This document shows, piece by piece, positions 1 to 6,134 of a DNA stretch of 10,000 nucleotides; the first letter of the stretch is position 1, and each line of letters begins with the position of its first letter. Both the position numbers and the translations under genes were made by a program. This DNA is from Nitrospira sp. (GTDB taxonomy: Bacteria > Nitrospirota > Nitrospiria > Nitrospirales > Nitrospiraceae): assembly GCA_020216985.1 (NCBI GenBank), contig JAIWOH010000203.1:1-10000 (forward strand), read 5' to 3'. Under the pieces are notes generated by a model. That model saw only the letters and a list, made by a program, of their open reading frames with translations. It had not been told where the DNA came from and ran no database searches.

Positions 1-1233
1 CAAACGATCCCGATACCGGACAGCCCAGTCATCGAACTGTTCACAATCGATAAACAAGGCTCGAAGGGCATCATTCCTCTCCCCCTTGGTGGAGGAAAAC
101 GAGCCGAGCGTTCGAAAGGCGATCGTGTAATCGACGTGGCTTTCATAGAGCAGGTTCAGAAAATCGTCAATCAAAGATTGGTCGCCAGACTGTTCTTCGA
201 CGAGCCCTAGTTTGGCGCGCATGAGCCGCAGATATTCGCGATGAAACAGGCAATGATAGTGATCCAGTGAGGCCTTCAAAGCTTCCTTGGCAACCAACGG
301 CGTCAAGGCCTGAACTAAACAGCCCAGGTTCCATAATCCAATGGCCGGCTGTCGGTCGAAGGCATAGCGGCCGTTGATGTCAGAATGATTGCAGATAAAG
401 CCGGGATCATAGTCATCCATGAAGCCGAACGGTCCATAGTCGAGCGTGAGGCCAAGGATCGACATGTTGTCCGTATTCAACACACCATGGGCCCAGCCGA
501 CAGCCTGCCACTGGGCGATCAGGGTGGCCGTCCGTTCGACCACTTCGTTGAACCACCGCTCGTATCGATCAGACAGGCTGGCCAGGTACGGAAAATGAAG
601 ACCGATCACATAGTCGGCCAAGACCTTCAGATGCTCATATTGCCGGCGATAGTAAAACACCTCGAAGGTGCCGAACCGAACGTGGGATGGGGCCAGGCGC
701 AGGACCATGGCGCCAGTTTCGACTTGCCCCCGATATACGGGATCATCACTGCCGATGACACAGAGCGCCTGGGTGGTGGGAATGCCCAATCCCTGCATAG
801 CAATGCAGCAGAGATATTCGCGGATCGCCGAACGTAACACCGATCGCCCATCCCCATCACGCGAAAAGGGCGTCCGCCCTGCTCCTTTGAGATGGAGGTC
901 CCATCGTTCTCCTCGTTCATTCAACACTTCACCTAAAAGAATCGCACGACCGTCGCCAAGCTGCGGCACATAGACACCGAACTGATGACCTGCATACAGC
1001 ATGGCCAGCGGCTCCATACCGGAGAGCAGCAGGCTGCCACCAAAGAGTTGTGCAAACTCAGGTCGTGCCGCTTCTTGAGGATCAAGGTCGATCAACGATG
1101 CCGCCTCGGCATTGAAGGCGACTACCACAGGCGGGGAGGAAAAGGGTGTGGGAGACAGTTTGGCGTAAAAGGCCTCCGGCAGGCGCGCATAGGTATTGTC
1201 GAACACGAGCTGTTCAAAAGAACGCTGAGGCAT
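1..1233 (-). CDS. selO: SelO/YdiU protein adenylyltransferase (pseudokinase), 3' end outside window
   Basis: The minus-strand frame is open from an ATG at 1233 to the window edge, giving 411 residues; SelO proteins are usually about 480-500, so the C-terminus is missing only because the window ends. SelO has a kinase fold with flipped ATP and transfers AMP to Ser/Thr/Tyr of target proteins, with roles reported in redox homeostasis. Visible landmarks are YAGHQFG near residues 84-90, VPQLGDGRA (Gly-rich region), LKGAGRTPFSR with nucleotide-binding K116, E139 in SAIREYLC, NTDN with the catalytic D255 and N256, and LDYGPFGFMDDYDP with metal-binding D265. All match the family, so the enzyme should be active. 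The conserved C-terminal redox Cys lies beyond the window. No clear ribosome binding site precedes the ATG; an in-frame GTG at 1281 is an alternative. It runs convergently with nothing visible, downstream of and parallel to the DUF2294 gene, 62 bases away. Confidence 0.94.
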   Translation of the reverse strand, partial: MPQRSFEQLVFDNTYARLPEAFYAKLSPTPFSSPPVVVAFNAEAASLIDLDPQEAARPEFAQLFGGSLLLSGMEPLAMLYAGHQFGVYVPQLGDGRAILLGEVLNERGERWDLHLKGAGRTPFSRDGDGRSVLRSAIREYLCCIAMQGLGIPTTQALCVIGSDDPVYRGQVETGAMVLRLAPSHVRFGTFEVFYYRRQYEHLKVLADYVIGLHFPYLASLSDRYERWFNEVVERTATLIAQWQAVGWAHGVLNTDNMSILGLTLDYGPFGFMDDYDPGFICNHSDINGRYAFDRQPAIGLWNLGCLVQALTPLVAKEALKASLDHYHCLFHREYLRLMRAKLGLVEEQSGDQSLIDDFLNLLYESHVDYTIAFRTLGSFSSTKGERNDALRALFIDCEQFDDWAVRYRDRL

Positions 1234-1295
1234 GAGGAAGCATGGCAGGATCGGACCGCCGCACGCAAGCGCTAATCGCACGAGCTCAACAGCGA

Positions 1296-1640
1296 CTAAC
1301 GAACAATTGGCTGGATCTCTCGGTCCATGACAAACACAAAAATCCGCTCGCTGATCGGCACGTTGATATCGGTGAACACCGAGAGAATGCGAGCGCCGGT
1401 GATCTCACTTAACCGCTCGCACAGTCGTTCACGCCCCTGCGCGAACAAATTCTCCCTGAGCCGCTTTACCATCTCCACACCTTCTGGCGTTTTGGCTAGT
1501 TGGCGCTCGGCCGGGGTCAGGATTCCTTTTAACCGAACAACCACGAGATCCCGCACAATAAACGCCCGGACCTCATCCGGCCCTCTTCCCATAAATTCTT
1601 GCTCGAACTTGATGACAGCGTTTCGAATGGCGTTTTCCAT
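1296..1640 (-). CDS. DUF2294 (MpsC-like) small protein
   Basis: This 114-residue protein matches the DUF2294 pattern: an N-terminal helix ending in FMGRGPDEVRAFIVRDLVVV, then LKGILTPAERQLA, a long helix with MVKRLRENLFAQGRERL, and a final strand pair TGARILSVFTDI...ERIFVFVM. No signal peptide or membrane segment is seen, so it is probably cytoplasmic. Pfam names the family MpsC because it is linked with MpsA (NuoL-like) and MpsB (DUF2309) in staphylococci, where mpsAB supports membrane potential and inorganic carbon supply; the biochemical role of DUF2294 itself is unknown. The start was set at the ATG at 1640 because the conserved domain begins there; a longer in-frame extension to 1781 has no family character. 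The ribosome binding site is weak, in line with a predicted transcript start only about ten bases upstream. A DUF2309 gene lies at 7247 in this window, which makes a functional link plausible but unproven. Confidence 0.82.
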   Translation of the reverse strand: MENAIRNAVIKFEQEFMGRGPDEVRAFIVRDLVVVRLKGILTPAERQLAKTPEGVEMVKRLRENLFAQGRERLCERLSEITGARILSVFTDINVPISERIFVFVMDREIQPIVR

Positions 1641-1656
1641 GTAACACCGGCGCGAG

Positions 1657-1662
1657 ATTATA
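1657..1662 (-). promoter_or_regulatory. Putative -10 element for the DUF2294 gene
   Basis: On the minus strand a perfect TATAAT lies 16 bases before the ATG at 1640. Transcription would begin about ten bases before the start codon, so the message would be almost leaderless, which fits the lack of a Shine-Dalgarno sequence. The -35 position (TTTCTT-like) is poor, so this is only a candidate. Confidence 0.35.
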
Positions 1663-1803
1663 AGTCGAGCACTGGAGAGAAGAAAAGCTCTTCCGGCTCC
1701 GATCGCCGACAGCCCTACGGAAACCCAGGGGGTATCGGCCGACCTGCGCATGCGCGATCGTGGGGGCTCTAATCGATCCAAAGTGGTCTTGACCCCCTGA
1801 ACG

Positions 1804-1819
1804 CATCATCATGATGATG
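1804..1819. repeat. Perfect 16-bp palindrome of CAT/ATG triplets
   Basis: CATCATCATGATGATG is its own reverse complement and sits in the divergent intergenic region between the minus-strand DUF2294 gene and the plus-strand genes. A TTGACC hexamer at 1789-1794 lies 18 bases before GATGAT at 1813, so the palindrome would overlap a weak -10 box and could be an operator. It may equally be a chance triplet repeat. Confidence 0.4.
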
Positions 1820-1862
1820 ATCTCTCGTCAGAAGGGCTCCTCACATTGTGACCAGGAGACGC

Positions 1863-1982
1863 ATGAATTTTGCCTCTAAAGAATCATCCCACGAGGAGGC
1901 CGGGCATCATTGTGAATCAACTATGGATGAGTCAAAGGGGACAAAGTGCCTCTTGCTTCCAACATTTCAGGCGTCCCGTTGA
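1863..1982 (+). CDS. Possible 39-residue small protein or leader peptide
   Basis: An ATG at 1863 is preceded by AGGAG at 1854-1858 with a 4-base spacer, the clearest Shine-Dalgarno-like match in this intergenic region. It opens a 39-codon frame to TGA at 1980-1982. The peptide starts MNFASKESSHEEAGHH, is hydrophilic in its first part with His and Glu, holds two Cys and ends in a short hydrophobic run (CLLLP). I recognise no family. The frame stops 54 bases before the outer-membrane barrel gene, so it could be a small first gene of that unit or a leader peptide. Short frames like this occur by chance; only the ribosome binding site argues for it. Confidence 0.27.
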   Translation: MNFASKESSHEEAGHHCESTMDESKGTKCLLLPTFQASR

Positions 1983-2036
1983 TTCGCAAGGCCATATCCA
2001 CCCCACCAGCCTCCGGTCAATCTGAATGTGGCGATC

Positions 2037-3089
2037 ATGTCACATCGTAACGTGGCAATGTGGAGATACCGACACAGGTTATTCAAACTGAAGGGCCTGG
2101 CAACGGGGCTTTTTTTCCTGTTAGGCATGGGGTCCCCGGCAATGGCCGTGCCACCCAATGTCGGCTGGTCGGTCACCGGCGGAGGCTCATTGTTCTACAC
2201 GGATGACGCCGCGCTCTTTTCAGCCACCCGCCGATCGAGTCTGGATGGCGATCCATCGCAACCTGTCTTGGACATCTCTCGGACCGGCATCGGCAAGGAC
2301 ATGGTCTTTGAGCCATACATCCGCGTCTCGAAGCTGCTTCCATCTTCATTTGGAGAAACGGAGCTTTCGGCAAGGGTTCGCGGATTTGTCTATGCGAAAA
2401 ACCCGGAGTTTAGCCAAGGCTCGATGTATCTCGAAGCCATCCACGGCTTCACGCCCCAGACAATCCTCAGACTCCGGTACTTTACCGCCCCCGACCAACT
2501 GCTTGGACAGACCGAACTGCATGGATTCGACCATGATCTCCAGGACATGCGTGTCACTTCTCATTTGGGTACCGTCCGACTGGATCAGCGTCTCTCGGAA
2601 CATTGGGAACTCCAATTGCTCGGACGTGTTGGGATTCGCCGCTTCAATGATCCATTTGCCCATCGGGATACCTTCTTGTGGCGGATCGGGCCACATCTCT
2701 TGTATCACGTCAACCACCATGCGAGGGTGATTCTGGGCTATCACTATGAACAGGGTCTTGCTGAAGGACGCCATGAAATCGAGCTTCATGATGATGTTTC
2801 TTATAAGCATCACTTCGCGTCCGTTGGCCTCGAGATGGACCTTTTGGAACATTTGGAGCTTGAACTGGACTTCCATTACGAGCGCAACAATTTCACTACC
2901 AGCGACCCTGAGGACGAGCGGTTTGACGGCCACGAAAACATTTTCATCGGAAGCGGCAGGCTTTCCCTGCAGGTGACCGACCATGCCGCCCTGACCCTCA
3001 CGGTTCAACGATCCAATCGCAACCAGAATTTTCACCAGACGCATGACCATAACACCAACGTCTCGCTGGGAGTGATCTATCGTTTTTGA
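2037..3089 (+). CDS. Histidine-rich outer-membrane beta-barrel protein, function unknown
   Basis: The protein has about 350 residues. A basic N-terminus (RYRHRLFKLKG) is followed by a hydrophobic stretch LATGLFFLLGMG and an SPAMA cleavage site before VPPNVGW, a typical signal peptide. The mature part consists of alternating polar/hydrophobic strands with aromatic girdles (for example LRLRYFTAPDQ, RVILGYHYEQG, LELELDFHYERN) separated by polar loops, and it ends in SLGVIYRF with a C-terminal Phe, the usual signal for the BAM complex. It is therefore very probably an outer-membrane barrel. Histidine is unusually frequent (HH at three places, HQTHDHN near the end). I do not recognise a named family. 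Start choice is uncertain: GTG 2028, ATG 2037 and ATG 2058 are all in frame with weak ribosome binding sites; 2058 would give the most ordinary signal peptide length. A lipoprotein gene follows 141 bases later on the same strand. Confidence 0.8.
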   Translation: MSHRNVAMWRYRHRLFKLKGLATGLFFLLGMGSPAMAVPPNVGWSVTGGGSLFYTDDAALFSATRRSSLDGDPSQPVLDISRTGIGKDMVFEPYIRVSKLLPSSFGETELSARVRGFVYAKNPEFSQGSMYLEAIHGFTPQTILRLRYFTAPDQLLGQTELHGFDHDLQDMRVTSHLGTVRLDQRLSEHWELQLLGRVGIRRFNDPFAHRDTFLWRIGPHLLYHVNHHARVILGYHYEQGLAEGRHEIELHDDVSYKHHFASVGLEMDLLEHLELELDFHYERNNFTTSDPEDERFDGHENIFIGSGRLSLQVTDHAALTLTVQRSNRNQNFHQTHDHNTNVSLGVIYRF

Positions 3090-3230
3090 CCACCACCTGC
3101 GCGCTGGAGGCTGAGCCGTGAGCGATTGTGAAGATGGAGACCGACGTTGTGAAACACATGGTTGTGTCTGAGAATCAGATCTTGAAATACGGGAACATGG
3201 GCTTCTGACACCTTCAACAGGGGCTTGGTG
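3090..3230. other. Short intergenic spacer between barrel and lipoprotein genes
   Basis: The spacer holds no clear terminator or promoter. A small ACACA-tgg-TTGTGT hairpin is present around 3157-3170, and a 24-codon ATG frame that starts in the first half of the spacer has no convincing ribosome binding site. AGGGG at 3219-3223 serves the following gene. The two genes may share a transcript. Confidence 0.4.
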
Positions 3231-3854
3231 GTGGCAATGATGCTCCGCAGCAACAATCCTCCCCTTCACGACCTCCGGAGGAGTGCCTCGTTTAGAACGC
3301 TGGCGCTCTTGGTTCTCTGTTGCTCGCTCATGGCCTGCCATCGCACATTTGGCATTCCTAGAGACATCGTGCGTGACCTTCCCGCTTTGGCGTCCGTTCG
3401 CACCATTTATATCGAGGACCTGACCCATGGCGAAGATCCTCACCTCGTGGAAGGCTCCGATCTCGCCAAAGAAAAGATCCGGCAAAAGCTGACCCAGTCG
3501 GGTCGTTTCGTGGTGGTGGATCGTCCGGACCGGGCCGATGCCCTGTTAACAGGCGTCGCCGGTTTCCAACGGTGGTACTTTGGGATGGAAAGTTTCTTTG
3601 GATTAGAGGGCAGCCTCAACACCCAATATGCAGGGATCGGCATGGTTCGCCTGCTCGATGCGGCCACCAAACGACCCATCTGGACCCACGAATATGAGAC
3701 GGGTCTGTTCCACCCGACCCAACCGGTGGTGGACCGAGTCGCCGACCAGATAGCCGAACAGCTATTGGCTGATGCGTCTTCGGCGGCACGATCCTCCACT
3801 CCCCTTCCCTCTCCCCCCTTCATCAACAAAGAACCAGCCGAACCCACCCGGTAG
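3231..3854 (+). CDS. Lipoprotein with CsgG/TolB-N-like domain
   Basis: The protein has about 207 residues. The hydrophobic stretch TLALLVLCCSL leads to a lipobox LMAC with the modified Cys at residue 36, so it should be an outer-membrane or inner-membrane-anchored lipoprotein. The mature part follows the pattern seen in CsgG, TolB-N and related periplasmic lipoproteins: a first strand SVRTIYIEDL, a helix DLAKEKIRQKLTQSG, a strand RFVVVDRPDRADALLTG, a Gly/aromatic linker, GMVRLLDAATKRPIWTHEYETG, and a last helix VVDRVADQIAEQLLAD. A Pro/Ser-rich tail follows and is probably disordered. Such domains often assemble with outer-membrane proteins, which suits the barrel gene just upstream. The AGGGG at 3219-3223 best fits a GTG start at 3231; TTG 3225, GTG 3228 and ATG 3237 are alternatives. 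The exact family is not certain. Confidence 0.75.
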   Translation: MAMMLRSNNPPLHDLRRSASFRTLALLVLCCSLMACHRTFGIPRDIVRDLPALASVRTIYIEDLTHGEDPHLVEGSDLAKEKIRQKLTQSGRFVVVDRPDRADALLTGVAGFQRWYFGMESFFGLEGSLNTQYAGIGMVRLLDAATKRPIWTHEYETGLFHPTQPVVDRVADQIAEQLLADASSAARSSTPLPSPPFINKEPAEPTR

Positions 3855-4113
3855 TGTTGCCAAGCATTCGCCTGGTTCACATCCGAACCCTTCCTCATAT
3901 CGGAAGGCAGACCCTCATTCCGATCAGGTTCCCCACAAAGAGAGACTTGCATTTTCGACCTGAAGGTTGATATAAGCTCTCCCCCATAAAGGCAAAGGCG
4001 CCGTTCCGCTCGTCCCCAGTAGGTGGGGCGGGGCCAATTGCAGCTGGGCTGTTTCCATTCCCTCTGCGTCGGCTGTGTAAGATTTTCGGCTTCTCCTGGC
4101 CGGAAGTAATACG
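3855..4113 (+). other. Long leader/intergenic region upstream of the SulP gene
   Basis: No gene is supported here. Several short hairpins are visible: GGTTC-acatcc-GAACC and CTTCC-tcatatc-GGAAG just after the lipoprotein gene, CCCC-agtaggt-GGGG near 4015-4030, and a CTGGC around 4097-4101 that could pair with GCCAG at 4115-4119, the left arm of the downstream terminator. With the putative promoter at 3947-3976 this gives an mRNA leader of about 200 bases for the transporter. I do not recognise a known riboswitch consensus. Confidence 0.45.
3947..3976 (+). promoter_or_regulatory. Candidate sigma70 promoter for the SulP gene
   Basis: TTGCAT at 3947-3952 and TATAAG at 3971-3976 are separated by 18 bases. 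Initiation would fall near 3983, about 200 bases upstream of the SulP start codon and upstream of the terminator-like hairpin. Confidence 0.4.
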
Positions 4114-4167
4114 AGCCAGCGAGTGCGTCTCTCACGAGAAGAGAGGCACCGCTGGCTTTTTTATTTT
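4114..4167 (+). terminator. Strong intrinsic terminator hairpin just upstream of the SulP start; possible attenuator
   Basis: AGCCAGCG (4114-4121) pairs with CGCTGGCT (4150-4157), GTGC (4123-4126) with GCAC (4146-4149), and CTCTC (4129-4133) with GAGAG (4141-4145), giving 17 base pairs with two small bulges and a 7-base loop. It is followed at once by six T, an A and four more T. It ends only 15 bases before the SulP start codon at 4183, with the ribosome binding site in between. It either ends upstream transcription, with an unseen promoter very close to the gene, or acts as an attenuator in the SulP leader. Confidence 0.72.
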
Positions 4168-4182
4168 GTAAGGCAGGTCATC

Positions 4183-5886
4183 ATGACGACACCCACCCCG
4201 CTCCCACTCGACAGGCCATCCGGAGCAGAGATGCCTGAAGGAACGTTGGAGGGAATGAAGCGGTATCTCCGTTACGATCTCCTTTCGGGATTCCTCGTGT
4301 TCCTCATCGCACTGCCGCTCTGCTTGGGCATTTCTCTCGCCTGCGGCTATCCGGCGATCGCCGGAATCTTCACGGCGATCATCGGTGGGATTGTCGGCGC
4401 CACCATGAGCAACTCGGAACTCACCATCAAGGGCCCCGCGGCGGGGCTCATCGTCATCGCCATCGGCTGTGTGACCGAGTTCGGGTTTACAGCCGGCGCC
4501 AATCCGGACGCCGACTACCAAGCTTATCGTCTCGCCTTGGGCGTTGGTGTAGCGGCAGGCCTTGTTCAGATTTTCTTCGGAGTCTTCCGGGCAGGCATCC
4601 TGGCCGAGTTGGTCCCGACGTCCGTCATTCACGGCATGCTGGCAGCCATCGGCATCATTATCATCGCCAAACAGTTTCCGATCATGATGGGACTGAGCGC
4701 CAAAGGCGAACCCTTGGAATTGCTTATGGAAATTCCCACATTCGTGATGGAGATGAACCCTGAAATTGGGTTCATTGGACTGATGAGTCTCGCCATCCTG
4801 GCGTCCTATCCATACATCAAGAGCAGCGCACTCAAAAAGTTCCCCGCTCCGTTGATCGTGCTCATGATTGCCATCCCGCTGGAATTCTACTTCGACTTGG
4901 ACCACCCCCATGCCTATACCTTCAACCACCACGAATATCAGGTGGGACCCAATTATCTGGTCAATGTTCCGCTCAGTATGATCAGCGCCATGGCGTTCCC
5001 TGATTTCTCCGGTGTGTTCACGGGAACAGGCATGAAATACGTGATTTTATTCGCTCTAATCGGCAGTCTGGAAAGCCTGTTGAGTGCCAAAGCCGTCGAA
5101 GTCTTTGACCCTTGGAAGCGAAAAGCAAACCTAGACCGCGATCTCACGGCTGTCGGCATTGGGAATACCGTCGCCGCTCTAATCGGCGGCTTGCCCATGA
5201 TTTCGGAAATCGTGCGCAGCAAAGCAAATGTGGACAACGGCGCCCGCACCAGGTTCGCCAACTTTTATCATGGCATGTTTCTGTTGCTTTTCGTGGCTCT
5301 TCTTCCGGGGCTCCTCAACGAAATTCCGCTGGCCGCGCTGGCCGCTATGCTGGTCATCACGGGTTTTCGCTTGGCCGCGCCGGCGGAATTTGTGCATGTG
5401 TATCACGTCGGTAAAGAACAGTTGCTGATTTTCTTGTCCACCGTCGTGGGGGTACTGACCATCGATCTGCTGGCCGGTATCGCGATCGGAATCGTGGTCA
5501 ACATCCTTGTGCACCTCGTGAACGGAGCATCACCGGCCTCCTTGTTCCGATTGCATCATGAAGAGCGCCCTGCTCCGGACGGTTCGGTGCGCCTTTCGGT
5601 CAAACATGCCGCGATTTTTCCCACGTGGATTACTCTGCGCCGCAAGCTTCATGAGCATTTTCAGACACATTCCCGCGTCGAGCTTGACTTGTCAGAGACC
5701 CGCCTGGTCGATCACACCGTCATGTCACGACTACAGGAGATGCAAGCGGATCTAGCTGAAAAAAATCAGGAGCTGATGATTTCTGGACTCGATGGCCACC
5801 AACCGCTCTCGAGCCATAAAGCGGCGGCAAGGAAAAAGAACTGGAGCAAATCAGCCTCATCCAATAAATCGACCTCTCTCCACTAA
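4183..5886 (+). CDS. SulP-family anion (probable bicarbonate) transporter with C-terminal STAS domain
   Basis: This is a 567-residue inner-membrane SulP/SLC26 transporter. The membrane part begins with DLLSGFLVFLIALPLCLGIS (residues 32-51), continues with the TM3 region KGPAAGLIVIAIG from residue 83, and includes GLPMISEIVRSKANVDNGARTRFANFYHG, a hallmark of the SulP clade often found beside or fused to carbonic anhydrases. A short STAS domain follows, with VELDLSETRLVDHTVMSRLQ from residue 499, and then a Lys/Ser-rich tail. SulP proteins carry bicarbonate (as BicA does), sulfate or other anions, often with Na+ or H+; the substrate cannot be read from sequence, but the adjacent carbonic anhydrase and DabA genes favour bicarbonate. 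The ATG at 4183 is chosen because AAGGCAGG (4170-4177) precedes it; the upstream in-frame GTG at 4123 lies inside the terminator stem and has no ribosome binding site. No obvious terminator follows the gene. Confidence 0.93.
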   Translation: MTTPTPLPLDRPSGAEMPEGTLEGMKRYLRYDLLSGFLVFLIALPLCLGISLACGYPAIAGIFTAIIGGIVGATMSNSELTIKGPAAGLIVIAIGCVTEFGFTAGANPDADYQAYRLALGVGVAAGLVQIFFGVFRAGILAELVPTSVIHGMLAAIGIIIIAKQFPIMMGLSAKGEPLELLMEIPTFVMEMNPEIGFIGLMSLAILASYPYIKSSALKKFPAPLIVLMIAIPLEFYFDLDHPHAYTFNHHEYQVGPNYLVNVPLSMISAMAFPDFSGVFTGTGMKYVILFALIGSLESLLSAKAVEVFDPWKRKANLDRDLTAVGIGNTVAALIGGLPMISEIVRSKANVDNGARTRFANFYHGMFLLLFVALLPGLLNEIPLAALAAMLVITGFRLAAPAEFVHVYHVGKEQLLIFLSTVVGVLTIDLLAGIAIGIVVNILVHLVNGASPASLFRLHHEERPAPDGSVRLSVKHAAIFPTWITLRRKLHEHFQTHSRVELDLSETRLVDHTVMSRLQEMQADLAEKNQELMISGLDGHQPLSSHKAAARKKNWSKSASSNKSTSLH

Positions 5887-6134
5887 GATTTTTCTCGGCG
5901 TTCTTCCTCTCAATCTTTTTTTCCTTCATTATTGCGCCTATAATTAATTTAAATACATGATTTGATTTCGCTAAATTGTATTGCCTTTCGATAATTCACC
6001 CATGCTTGCCTTTTATGTTCTCATGCGCCTTGCAAGGGAAAAATCTGGCCCATTATTTGCTTTTTACTTTTAAGATGTGCTCTTGTTTTTTAGGCAAATT
6101 GATCCGTTTATCGTATAAACTGTCGAGAAACAAG
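5887..6134 (+). promoter_or_regulatory. AT-rich intergenic region with candidate promoter for the carbonic anhydrase gene
   Basis: The region is clearly richer in A and T than its surroundings. A perfect TATAAT at 5939-5944 has no good -35 box at the usual distance; a second -10-like TATAAA lies near 6115-6120, just before the gene. T-runs near 5915-5922 lack a convincing preceding stem, so a terminator for the transporter gene is not supported. The reading frame of the next gene is open back to 5976, but that extension (Cys/Phe-rich) precedes a clean signal peptide and is rejected. Confidence 0.4.

Noticed and set aside
1641..1781. N-terminal extension of the DUF2294 protein
   Set aside because: The extra 47 residues are Arg/Ser-rich without family match and contain the best -10 box.
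2346..3485. A 379-codon open frame on the minus strand
   Set aside because: It lies antisense across both the barrel and the lipoprotein genes, has no recognisable domain or ribosome binding site, and its composition looks like a frame shadow.
3440..4135. A 231-codon minus-strand frame over the lipoprotein gene and the SulP leader
   Set aside because: No family character; it overlaps a clear lipoprotein gene and the terminator hairpin.
4123..4182. N-terminal extension of SulP from a GTG at 4123
   Set aside because: The GTG is inside the terminator stem and has no ribosome binding site, whereas the ATG at 4183 has one.
4132..4932. A 266-codon minus-strand frame inside the SulP gene
   Set aside because: Its His/Asp/Glu-rich sequence is the typical antisense of membrane-protein codons, and the sense strand is an obvious transporter.
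5976..6134. N-terminal extension of the carbonic anhydrase candidate
   Set aside because: It comes from the AT-rich intergenic DNA and would bury a clean signal peptide behind 53 residues.
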